In this document: positions 17,979 through 26,075 of the stretch, in pieces
Layout: each line of letters opens with the position of its first letter
Position numbering within the stretch: position 1 is the stretch's first letter
DNA from: Candidatus Woesearchaeota archaeon
GTDB lineage: Archaea; Nanobdellota; Nanobdellia; Woesearchaeales; GW2011-AR15
DNA: 64,000 bases
Direction: 5' to 3'
NCBI GenBank assembly: GCA_016928835.1
Contig: JAFGJW010000016.1
Span: 32,194-96,193 of the forward strand
Notes under the pieces: generated by a model
What the model saw: the letters and a program-made list of their open reading frames with translations, nothing else
The model's database searches: none
What the model was told of the DNA's origin: nothing
Translations under genes and position numbers: made by a program

Positions 17979-18151
17979 GAATTTGCCCAAAATGCAAAAG
18001 TGCTTCTATTAGAGAAGAATCTACAAGAGGTATGAATTTCATAGCTGGTATTCAGCCGTTATATATATGCAAGAAATGCGGGTACACGGGTGCAATATTC
18101 CCAGAAATAGATGAAAAGGAGTTGTATAATATAAAAAATGAAAAAGACTAA
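17966..18151 (+). CDS. Small zinc-ribbon protein in the pheST operon (copy 1)
   Basis: 61 residues with CPKCKSASIREES and, 16 residues on, YICKKCGYTGAIFPEIDEKEL: two CxxC knuckles forming a zinc ribbon, then an acidic tail. It overlaps pheS by 13 nt and the next zinc-ribbon gene by 14 nt, so expression must be coupled to PheRS. It shares the layout CP.C-n-C.KCG....FPE.DE with the downstream gene, pointing to tandem duplication. No function can be assigned. Confidence 0.75.
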   Translation: MVKIRICPKCKSASIREESTRGMNFIAGIQPLYICKKCGYTGAIFPEIDEKELYNIKNEKD

Positions 18152-18365
18152 AATATGTCCAATGTGCGGCCATGATGATATATTGGCCCTTAATGAAAAA
18201 TTTTTATTATTTTTTACTAAACAAACCAATATAAGCAAATGCAGGAAATGCGGGCACCAGTCATCTGATTTCCCAGAAGTTGATGAGCATGAGATAGAGG
18301 AGTATAGAAAAAGGCTCGCATCCAGCCTGGAGAACTTCGAATATCTTTATGAGGAAGATAAATAG
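18138..18365 (+). CDS. Small zinc-ribbon protein in the pheST operon (copy 2)
   Basis: 75 residues with CPMCGHDDILALNE and KCRKCGHQSSDFPEVDEHEIEEYRK, a paralogue of the preceding gene with a longer helical acidic tail. It starts inside the upstream gene (ATGAAAAAGACTAA) and ends inside the next small gene, so five genes from pheS to pheT are linked by overlapping starts and stops. Role unknown; a zinc-dependent partner of PheRS or of RNA is conceivable. Confidence 0.75.
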   Translation: MKKTKICPMCGHDDILALNEKFLLFFTKQTNISKCRKCGHQSSDFPEVDEHEIEEYRKRLASSLENFEYLYEEDK

Positions 18366-18501
18366 AGAGGATATGGAGCTGGCTGAAAGAATAAGAGAAA
18401 GCCTTTTAAAGAAGAACGTTGGTGACTTCCAGGAATTGTACACAAAAAAGATAAAAAAAGGATCTGAAAAAATAGAAAAGAGAATAAAATGCCGACAATA
18501 A
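18349..18501 (+). CDS. Small basic protein between zinc-ribbon gene and pheT
   Basis: A 50-codon frame starting ATG AGG AAG and ending CGA CAA TAA. It reads MRKINREDMELAERIRESLL at the start and continues as a very basic helix with KKIKKGSEKIEKR. It overlaps the upstream gene by 17 nt and pheT by 13 nt, filling what would otherwise be the only gap in the operon. Amphipathic helix character and tight overlap favour a real gene; an alternative is an untranslated spacer. An internal ATG at 18373 is also possible. Confidence 0.5.
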   Translation: MRKINREDMELAERIRESLLKKNVGDFQELYTKKIKKGSEKIEKRIKCRQ

Positions 18502-20792
18502 ATGTAAATAGAAAAGTTCTGGATAAAATTCTTGGCAGGAAATTAACCGAGGATAAATTGAAAGACAGAATTTCTATGCTGGGCACGGCGCTGGAATCAA
18601 TGGATGATGAAGAGATACTTGTTGAAATCTTCCCCAATAGGCCGGATATGCTTTCTGAGCAGGGTTTCGGACGTGCCCTAAGCTCTTTTATTGGTTTAAA
18701 AAAAGGTCTCAGGAAATACAAAGTAGAGGCCTCAGGAGAAAAATGTATCATTGGCAAAGAAATGAAGGATGTGAGGCCGTATACCGCATGCGCTATTGTA
18801 AAGAATCTTAACCTTGATGATGAGAAGATAAAGGAAATAATAGAGGTGCAGGAGAAACTCCATATTACTTTCTGCAGAAAAAGGAAAAAGGCAGCAATAG
18901 GAATATACCCATTTGAAAAAATAAAACCTCCGATATATTTTAAAGCGGATGTCCCTGAAAGGATTGTTTTTAGGCCTTTAGAATTTGCTAGGGAGTTGGA
19001 TGCAAAGCAATTACTTAAAATTCATCCGACTGGCAGAGAATATGCGCACCTGGTTGAGAAGCTCGATAAATATGCTTATTTCATAGACTCAAAGAGAGAA
19101 ATATTAAGCTTAACACCAATAATTAACTCGCATTTGACCGGAAAGATTACAGATAGAACAAAAGAAGCATTTATCGAAGTGAGCGGATTTGACTTTAATG
19201 TTTGCAGTATGGTACTAAATATTCTTGTATGCGCAATAGCAGACATGGGTGGGCATATATTTTCAATGGAGCTAGTATACCCTGATAAGACAATTGTTAC
19301 ACCTAACCTAGAGCCAGCAAAAATGCATATTGACCTAGATTATGTCAATAAAAAGCTTGGCTTGAAAATCAATGAATCCCAGCTTAAAGAATTGCTTGAA
19401 AAGATGGGATATGATTATAAAGGAAAAACAGCTTATGTTCCTGCATATAGAGCAGATGTAATACACCCGATTGACATTGTAGAAGATATTGCAATAGCCT
19501 ATGGATATGAGAATTTCAACCCTGAGATTCCAGTTAAAGCCACTATTGGGGAGGAAAATGATTTTGAGAAGTTCAAGTCCAAGATAGCGCATCTTATGAT
19601 AGGACTTGGATTTCTTGAGACAAGCTCATACCATCTTTCTAATAAATTAAACCAGTGTATTAAGATGGGAGTGGAGCTTGACGTGGTTGAATTGGAGAAT
19701 GCACTGACTCAGGATTATGACGCTCTGAGAGCATGGCTGCTTCCAAACCTGCTTCAAATACTAGGAGAGAACAAGCACAACGAATACCCTCAGGACCTAT
19801 TCGAAGCAGGTATTGTATTTGCCAAGGATAAAAAGTCTGAAACAGGTATAGAAGAAAAGACACAGCTGGCATGCCTGCTTTGTTCAAAAGAAGCTGACTT
19901 TACTAGGATAAGACAGGTTCTTGATTATATTATGCGGGCTCTTGACTTGAAATACAGTATAAAAGAAACAGAGCATAATTTATTCATACCCGGAAGAGCT
20001 GGAAAAGTTATTATTGGCAATAAGGAGACGGCAGCTATAGGAGAAGTCCATCCACAAGTACTTGAGAATTTTGATCTGGAAATGCCAGTAGCTGCCTTTG
20101 AATTGAATCTAAGCGAGGTATTTTCAATACTGACTGAACCTAAAGTGATGTACAAACAAAAAGGCTTGCTGCAAATAAGTACAGATATTTTGGAAAAACA
20201 TCCCAATCTGATGTTAGCATCAAAACTTATAGAACATACAAAAATCCTTAAAACTTCACAAGAACTTGAATTAAGAAAGCAGAAGCTTGCAGACAAGTGG
20301 AAAAGTGAAAAAGATATCGAGTCACATAAAGAGTTAAGAGCCTATAAGGATTTCCACTATAAGCTCGGTTTGAAAGATTCAGCAGTTGCAGCTGAATCAT
20401 TAATTAAGAGATATCTGAGCAAAGGTAAGTTTCCAAATATCAATTCTGCTGTAGATGCAGGCAACATTGTGTCTGTTGAATATATGACTTCTATTGGCAT
20501 GTTTGACTATGATAAAGTAAAAGGAGATATTAAGGTTAGAATGTCTGGAGAAGGGGATAAGTATCTGCCTTATGGCCAAAAGGCAGAACAGAAGATTGCT
20601 CCTGGCAGAATTGTTCTTGAGGATGAGGAGAAGATATTTGCGGTTGTTGGCTATAAGGATTCAAAAAAGACTTCTATAGATTTGAGTACAAAGAATATTT
20701 TGGTGGTTACATGGGGAGACAGAGAAAGAGATGCAGAGAAGATGGCTAAAGTGATGGATGAGATAGAAGGGATGGTTGGATTACTTAATTAA
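18489..20792 (+). CDS. pheT: Phenylalanine-tRNA ligase beta subunit fused to a C-terminal B3/B4 domain
   Basis: 767 residues, about 200 more than the usual archaeal ~550. Residues 1 to ~545 are a complete archaeal PheT: N-terminal B1, B3/B4 editing region (VRPYTACAIVKNL, ISLTPIINS-like LSLTPIINSHLTG), B5 (YVNKKLGLKINESQL...DVIHPIDIVEDIAIAYGY) and the catalytic-like B6-B7 ending AAIGEVHPQVLENFDLEMPVAAFELNL. Residues ~560-767 form a second B3/B4-type domain, like stand-alone COG3382 proteins: PNINSAVDAGNIVSVEYM, DYDKVKGDIKVRMSGEGDKY, APGRIVLEDEEKIFAVVGY and STKNILVVTWG. It could hydrolyse misacylated tRNA (for example Tyr-tRNA-Phe). A T8 run at 20794-20802 may terminate the operon. Confidence 0.9.
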   Translation: MPTINVNRKVLDKILGRKLTEDKLKDRISMLGTALESMDDEEILVEIFPNRPDMLSEQGFGRALSSFIGLKKGLRKYKVEASGEKCIIGKEMKDVRPYTACAIVKNLNLDDEKIKEIIEVQEKLHITFCRKRKKAAIGIYPFEKIKPPIYFKADVPERIVFRPLEFARELDAKQLLKIHPTGREYAHLVEKLDKYAYFIDSKREILSLTPIINSHLTGKITDRTKEAFIEVSGFDFNVCSMVLNILVCAIADMGGHIFSMELVYPDKTIVTPNLEPAKMHIDLDYVNKKLGLKINESQLKELLEKMGYDYKGKTAYVPAYRADVIHPIDIVEDIAIAYGYENFNPEIPVKATIGEENDFEKFKSKIAHLMIGLGFLETSSYHLSNKLNQCIKMGVELDVVELENALTQDYDALRAWLLPNLLQILGENKHNEYPQDLFEAGIVFAKDKKSETGIEEKTQLACLLCSKEADFTRIRQVLDYIMRALDLKYSIKETEHNLFIPGRAGKVIIGNKETAAIGEVHPQVLENFDLEMPVAAFELNLSEVFSILTEPKVMYKQKGLLQISTDILEKHPNLMLASKLIEHTKILKTSQELELRKQKLADKWKSEKDIESHKELRAYKDFHYKLGLKDSAVAAESLIKRYLSKGKFPNINSAVDAGNIVSVEYMTSIGMFDYDKVKGDIKVRMSGEGDKYLPYGQKAEQKIAPGRIVLEDEEKIFAVVGYKDSKKTSIDLSTKNILVVTWGDRERDAEKMAKVMDEIEGMVGLLN

Positions 20793-20858
20793 GGTTTTTT
20801 TTGGTTAATTACCCTAAACCAGAAAATTGATTAATAAGTTGATTTTTCGCTCGATTGC

Positions 20859-22238
20859 ATGGGGAATATTGAATCTATGCTAGAACTAGAAAGATTTCCT
20901 TGTAGTCTGAAACATCTTACACCTGAAGAGGAACATATTCCTGAACGGATCAGAAGTCGGTGGAGATCTTCTAGTGAACCGATTAAACTAGGTTATTATT
21001 CAAAGTTAATAGTAACAAATTGTGTTTTTAGTGATATTTATTATCATGAAAAGAATTTGCCAACGTATAGATCAGCACGGTCAAGATATATGCTGCAAAC
21101 AGGGTTGAGTGCTAGCCAGATGGATCAGATTGAGCGCGGTGTTATTGATTCAATTTATAATCAAGCTAAGCAATTTTGTTCAGATAAAAGAAGAAGACAC
21201 CCCGCCCAGTTAGCAATGTTTTATTATGCTTTAGTATGTGGGATGGACCCTTTTAAAGCAGCAGGTTTTGCACAAATGAGTAATCAATGGAGTGATAGAT
21301 TTGATACTCCTGGTCTTGGGCACTATATTGAGAAATGGGGAATTCCCTTATTTGGAAGACTCAACAATGAGCAATTATACAGAATAGTGCATGAAGAATT
21401 TCAAGCATTTATCCACGAAATTGAACCACAAGTTGGTAGGATGGTTGATAGAAGAGCAGAACAATGCATACTTGATTCAAGAAGAACAAAACGCTTTATG
21501 GAACAGGTGTCTGCATATGGACATGAGAGAGAAACTGGAGTAGATTTGGGAGCAGGCACAGGTATTCTAGGATTAACCTTTCTTAATATGGGTGGTAAAA
21601 AATTATATGCTGTTGAGAAAGAGGAACTTTTATGCCAATTTATGAAAAGAGTTGCTAACCGACTTGGTTTTTCTTCTCGTTTTCAGATTCTTACTACAGA
21701 TGCAACGACTGTTAATCTATCGGAGAAGGCAGATTATGTCATCGCAGAATTGATACACACAGCAGGTTCTCAGGAACCTTTAGTTGCGGCTATTCTTAAT
21801 AGCAGACAATATATAACGTCTTCAACTAGATTTCTGCCTTCCAAAATAGTTACTGATGTCCTAATTAAGTCCGGACTCCCTATTTTGGGACGCGCCACTT
21901 ATGATGTTCTGGATTTAACTTCAGTTGATTGTCTTGATAAAGAAGTTATAGTTGATGTTCCAATTACCCAATCTGGAACCTTAACAACGATTGAATATCA
22001 TTCCGTTGTATATCCAGGTGAGTTAAGCACAGAAGACCACTATGTTTCACACACGTTGGGGGTCTTAAGTGACTTAGGAAGTTGGACAATATCATCTCAA
22101 TTGCAGTCAGGAGGATATAGACGTCATACTGTTTTTGTTCAACCAGGAGACACAGTAAGATTAAGAATTAATTCCAGATATGGACAGCCTATACCAAAAT
22201 GCGAAGTTCTAGATCTTATTAGACCAGATTCAATATAA
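20859..22238 (+). CDS. PRMT-like SAM-dependent methyltransferase with novel N-terminal region
   Basis: 459 residues. Residues ~225-320 form a class I methyltransferase core: GVDLGAGTGILGLTFLNMG (SAM loop), KKLYAVEKEE (acidic residue for the ribose) and ADYVIAELIHTAGSQEPLV, which takes the place of the PRMT double-E loop. The C-terminal ~140 residues are beta-rich, as in the PRMT barrel. The first ~200 residues match nothing I recognise. It is Arg/Gln-rich and fairly Lys-poor, unlike adjacent genes. The substrate (protein Arg or other) is unknown; only one Glu of the double-E loop is obvious. Confidence 0.7.
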   Translation: MGNIESMLELERFPCSLKHLTPEEEHIPERIRSRWRSSSEPIKLGYYSKLIVTNCVFSDIYYHEKNLPTYRSARSRYMLQTGLSASQMDQIERGVIDSIYNQAKQFCSDKRRRHPAQLAMFYYALVCGMDPFKAAGFAQMSNQWSDRFDTPGLGHYIEKWGIPLFGRLNNEQLYRIVHEEFQAFIHEIEPQVGRMVDRRAEQCILDSRRTKRFMEQVSAYGHERETGVDLGAGTGILGLTFLNMGGKKLYAVEKEELLCQFMKRVANRLGFSSRFQILTTDATTVNLSEKADYVIAELIHTAGSQEPLVAAILNSRQYITSSTRFLPSKIVTDVLIKSGLPILGRATYDVLDLTSVDCLDKEVIVDVPITQSGTLTTIEYHSVVYPGELSTEDHYVSHTLGVLSDLGSWTISSQLQSGGYRRHTVFVQPGDTVRLRINSRYGQPIPKCEVLDLIRPDSI

Positions 22239-22263
22239 TATAAGTGGAAGTTTTTATCCTATC

Positions 22264-23049
22264 TTAACCAATATAATTAGTCTCTTTGTATTGCCGTAAT
22301 TTCTTTAGATATTTTGACTCTGGCACCTTTTTAAGTGCATCAATATCCTTAAACTGGGATTCAACAGCTTCTATTTCTTTTTGAAGGTTTTTCATATTGA
22401 GATTTAAAGAGAACTTCTTGTCAAGTATCTTAATTAGTTTCTCAGCTTCTTTTAAGCCGATATACATAGGATGGCCGTATGTTTCAGCAAGCAGGCAAAT
22501 CGCATCTATTCCTCTCATGCCAGCCAATCCTAGCAGCAATCCAGAGACACCTATTATTGGACCAACAACGCCATAAACCTTTGGATTAATGTTCGCACTA
22601 TTTTTATACCTTTTTATTATGCTCTTTGAATTGGCAGTGCAATAGACTTTGGGCTCTTTAGGCACTGTTCTCAATCCAATACCTCCTAGAGTAATAATTT
22701 CATATCCTTTGGCTTCTTGAAAAATATCTAAAACTTTTTCACAGAATTCATAGCACGATTCTTCATCTATGGGCTGAACATCTCCAATAAGAAACAACAA
22801 ATCCTTTTTCTTCAGCTTAGCATATCTCAACTCTATTTTGGGCAGCTCAACCATACTCTGCTCATTGACAAACACAGAGTGAGGCAGTCTGTGAGAAAAA
22901 AAGCTGTACAGCTGTTTTGATTTCAATTGCTCCTGCATAAAATCAACGGCAATCTTGCCGACATTGCCAATTCCAGGCAACCCAGCTATCAAGATAGGTG
23001 AATTTACCTTCTTTATCTGCAAATGCTTCTCAACGTTCCACAAACTCAT
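22264..23049 (-). CDS. PAC2 family protein (proteasome assembly chaperone-like, COG2047)
   Basis: 261 residues of the archaeal PAC2/COG2047 ATP-grasp-like family. It has PILIAGLPGIGNVGKIAVDF at the N-terminus, ITLGGIGLRTVPKEPKVYC in the middle and GVVGPIIGVSGLLLGLAGMRGIDAICLLAETYGHPMY, all diagnostic. Members are thought to act as chaperones in proteasome assembly, which is unproven in archaea. I chose the ATG at 23049, about 25-30 nt after a TTATATAA box; the frame is open 14 codons further to a weaker start that would overlap the promoter. Confidence 0.85.
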   Translation of the reverse strand: MSLWNVEKHLQIKKVNSPILIAGLPGIGNVGKIAVDFMQEQLKSKQLYSFFSHRLPHSVFVNEQSMVELPKIELRYAKLKKKDLLFLIGDVQPIDEESCYEFCEKVLDIFQEAKGYEIITLGGIGLRTVPKEPKVYCTANSKSIIKRYKNSANINPKVYGVVGPIIGVSGLLLGLAGMRGIDAICLLAETYGHPMYIGLKEAEKLIKILDKKFSLNLNMKNLQKEIEAVESQFKDIDALKKVPESKYLKKLRQYKETNYIG

Positions 23050-23140
23050 TTTATGCAGTTGAAGATAGCCCTGTTTATATAATTTATGCAAATATGAAAT
23101 CTAACATTTTCAATGTGTTTTTAATTAAATTTAAATATAA

Positions 23141-24643
23141 ATGCGTATGACACAGGGCAAAATGACAACAATTGTTAGAGACTTGCGAGAAAAAATTCAG
23201 AATGCTTCTTCAACAATTACTTTAGACGATCTGCTTCTTACAAATTTTCCAGAATTGAGACAACAAAGTGGAGAACATTATATCAGCTATGAAGCTCTGG
23301 CTGATATTATTAAGTTGGACACTGAAATTACAGATCAAGACTTAGAAAAGTTCAAACGAGCTTATAATTATGCTCAGGAACGTCACAAAGATGATAGGAG
23401 AAAATCTGAGGGTGTTCCATTTTATTATCATCTTGATAGAGTGCTATTAATGCTTTCCTTATTTGGGATAAAGAGAGAAGGAGTGGATATCCTAACAGCA
23501 GCTGTTCTTCATGATGTCCTGGATAATGTGAAAGAGAATGGCCAACGTTCCGAGATTGAGACTAAAATAAAGCAAGACTTTGGACCAGAGACATATTCTT
23601 TGATTGAAGCTATGTCAGATTCACACAAAACCAGCAACTATTTACAAAAGAGAGCAGTAAAAAGAGAACACCTAAGCCATATGTTTTACCATACTACCAA
23701 CACATGGAACTGGATAATCCATATTCTTGACAGGATTGATAATCTAAGAGATGCAAGACAAGCTTATTCCTTTTCCACATTGCGAATGAAGCTTGAGGAG
23801 TGCTGGTTGTACTACCTTCCTATGGCTTATTCGCTGAGCCCAGTTTTGGGACAGATTATGGAACATCAACTTCATGGATTTGAGGACATATTCAGGCCAG
23901 AGGTTCTTATGCAATGTGATGATGGAGCAGTTCTTTATCAACCTCCCGCATATAAAGCTTATAAAGCACTTTCAGAAGCAATTCAATTTGAAGATGAGGG
24001 AGTTATCTTGGAACCTTCTGCATCTCAGGCTGGAAAAGCAGTCTCAGATACAATTCAATTATCTTATAGTTTATATCCCCGTTTGCCAGAACCTGAGACC
24101 GCACGCAGAATAAAAAAACCAATACAGAATACGTGTTGCGCAGCTTTTGATGAAGACAAATCAGCTTATGTTGTCCGTCTTGTCCACTTGCTGCATCATC
24201 AAGAAAGGCTTTCAGTTGCGTATATAGAAGAGTTATACCTTAGCATGCAGCCAAATGAGGAGCCAATGCAGGCAACTGATGAGCTTATCGGAGATATGGC
24301 AAGAATAATAGACAGATTATTTCCACAATTGGAAAAATCTACTATGCAACAGGACTTATACACATCAGATAAAGGAAATCTAGTATATAGAATAACTATC
24401 GAGAATGCAGAGGGAATCAAAGAAATATTAAATATTGTAGAACAACAAGTATTTGCACAGGATGGTATTAGGATTGCATATTGGTATGGTCCAAAAGACT
24501 ATACAGAATCTACATCGCCACCTATTTGCAGAGGTGATGCATTGTATTATGTCCCGCAAGATGACAAAGGAAAAACTCAACTGTTAAGGGTTGTGTTTAT
24601 ACACCAAAACCCTGAATATGATTACAGATCAAGTTTTGGCTAG
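23141..24643 (+). CDS. HD-domain protein resembling the SpoT/RelA hydrolase domain
   Basis: 500 residues. Residues ~65-215 form an HD hydrolase domain. It has AQERHKDDRRKSEGVPFYYH (first His), TAAVLHDVLDN (the HD dyad near residue 125) and HILDRIDNLRDA (last Asp near 200), the spacing of the (p)ppGpp hydrolase part of SpoT/MESH1. There is no synthetase or TGS domain; the C-terminal ~280 residues are unrecognised. It could hydrolyse ppGpp or another nucleotide, which is inference. The start is uncertain: a TTAAATATA box at about 23130-23139 would favour the internal ATG at 23162. Composition is Arg/Gln-rich like other orphans here. Confidence 0.7.
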   Translation: MRMTQGKMTTIVRDLREKIQNASSTITLDDLLLTNFPELRQQSGEHYISYEALADIIKLDTEITDQDLEKFKRAYNYAQERHKDDRRKSEGVPFYYHLDRVLLMLSLFGIKREGVDILTAAVLHDVLDNVKENGQRSEIETKIKQDFGPETYSLIEAMSDSHKTSNYLQKRAVKREHLSHMFYHTTNTWNWIIHILDRIDNLRDARQAYSFSTLRMKLEECWLYYLPMAYSLSPVLGQIMEHQLHGFEDIFRPEVLMQCDDGAVLYQPPAYKAYKALSEAIQFEDEGVILEPSASQAGKAVSDTIQLSYSLYPRLPEPETARRIKKPIQNTCCAAFDEDKSAYVVRLVHLLHHQERLSVAYIEELYLSMQPNEEPMQATDELIGDMARIIDRLFPQLEKSTMQQDLYTSDKGNLVYRITIENAEGIKEILNIVEQQVFAQDGIRIAYWYGPKDYTESTSPPICRGDALYYVPQDDKGKTQLLRVVFIHQNPEYDYRSSFG

Positions 24644-24700
24644 TTTTTCTTAATCATATTCTGCAAAACAATTTTAAACTTGAACACTTTTGTAATTGAA

Positions 24701-25588
24701 ATGACTAAAAAACACACAGTAGGCGGCCAGGCAATTGTTGAAGGGGTTCTGATGAAAAATTCTAAAAGTTTAGTAATGGCTGTAAGAAAAAAAAACAATG
24801 AGATAAAAACAAAAAAGAGAAAGATACAAAATAAGAAATATCCGCCAGTTATTAGGGGGTTAGTAAATCTAATTGATATGCTTAAATATGGATTTGATGC
24901 AATCATATGGTCAAGCAAAGAATATTATGAAGACGAGGAGCAAATAAGCAAGGCTGAAATCTTCACAACCGTAGCGTTATCAGCTGTATTTTCTATCGTA
25001 CTGTTTGTTGCAGCCCCTTATTACATTACAATTTTAATGAGATTCAGTGAACTTCTTTCTCCTCTTGTCTTTAATCTTGTTGACTCCCTTGTTAAGATAG
25101 TCTTTTTTATCGTGTTTTTAGTAATTATCTCTTCAATGAAAGATATACGAAGGACTTTTGAATACCATGGAGCAGAACACAAAGTAGTTAATTGCTATGA
25201 ACACGGGGAAAAGCTTACTGTAAAGAATGTAAAAAAATACAGCACGCTTCACCCGAGATGCGGCACTGCCTTCATTATGATTATTTTTTTAGTCAGCATT
25301 CTCGTTTTCTCTTTCTATCCCTTAATAATAACAGCCATATGGCCTGATTTCATTCTGGTGAAATCTATACCAAGAAGAATGGTGCTCTTCACATTAAGAA
25401 TAATCTCAATTCCATTAATAGCTGGAATTTCATATGAATTTTTAAAATTCACAGCTGATAAAAAAGATGAAAGGGTTTTTGCCTCTCTAATTCTCCCCGG
25501 CCTGCTTTTGCAGAAACTTACAACAAGAGAACCAGACAATCGGCAGATAGAGGTCGCAGTAAAGGCACTGAAAGAGCTTATTTCCTAA
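24701..25588 (+). CDS. DUF1385 family membrane protein (YqhQ-like)
   Basis: 295 residues. The N-terminus VGGQAIVEGVLMKNSKSLVMAVR and the central FEYHGAEHKVVNCYEHGEKLTVKNVKKYSTLHPRCGTAF are the two signatures of DUF1385. Four to five hydrophobic segments lie around residues 95-160 and 190-250. The His and Cys residues of the central motif suggest a metal site. Function is unknown. I chose ATG 24701, which follows a TATA-like ATTTTAAAC by about 25 nt; a TTG at 24680 overlaps that box. It converges with the next gene with an 11-nt overlap. Confidence 0.85.
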   Translation: MTKKHTVGGQAIVEGVLMKNSKSLVMAVRKKNNEIKTKKRKIQNKKYPPVIRGLVNLIDMLKYGFDAIIWSSKEYYEDEEQISKAEIFTTVALSAVFSIVLFVAAPYYITILMRFSELLSPLVFNLVDSLVKIVFFIVFLVIISSMKDIRRTFEYHGAEHKVVNCYEHGEKLTVKNVKKYSTLHPRCGTAFIMIIFLVSILVFSFYPLIITAIWPDFILVKSIPRRMVLFTLRIISIPLIAGISYEFLKFTADKKDERVFASLILPGLLLQKLTTREPDNRQIEVAVKALKELIS

Positions 25589-25961
25589 GCACAAGTATAT
25601 TCTGAATAATCATCTTGAATTCATCCTTTGATATTTTATCTTCAAAACTAAACATAGCTACCCTTTTATTCAGTTTTTCAAAATCATCCCTTGTTCCAAG
25701 CGACTTAAAAAATTCTATCTGTCTAAGAAAATAGTTTGCAGAAGTCATAAAATCTTTTCTCATCTCATTCAGCTCATCTTTTAATAGCTTAATCTGTTCC
25801 AATACATGTTCCGCTCCTGAGAGCCATTCTTTTTCCCTGGAATCAAGAAACCTTTCTATGTCATCTGCAGACATCTCGATATCATTGACACGATTGAAGG
25901 AATCTTTTACAATCTTGTCATACTCATTGCTTATACTTGGCTTGGTTGCTGTCTGCTTCAT
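25578..25961 (-). CDS. Small coiled-coil protein of unknown function
   Basis: 127 residues, almost wholly helical and acidic/charged, with heptad-like leucines (EHVLEQIKLLKDELNEMRKDF). There is no signal peptide, membrane segment or metal motif. A TATA-like element lies just upstream on the minus strand near 25985-25995. It diverges from the large coiled-coil gene at 26.1 kb and overlaps the DUF1385 gene tail by 11 nt. Possibly a cytoskeletal or signalling accessory protein, but nothing specific supports this. Confidence 0.6.
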   Translation of the reverse strand: MKQTATKPSISNEYDKIVKDSFNRVNDIEMSADDIERFLDSREKEWLSGAEHVLEQIKLLKDELNEMRKDFMTSANYFLRQIEFFKSLGTRDDFEKLNKRVAMFSFEDKISKDEFKMIIQNILVLRK

Positions 25962-26075
25962 ATATTAAAATAAATTGTTCTTGTATATATTTTTTATTGC
26001 AGCTATTAGCCATTGTTACTATTAATTAAATACAACAAAATTATATATACTGATATGATTAATCTTAATATCAAA

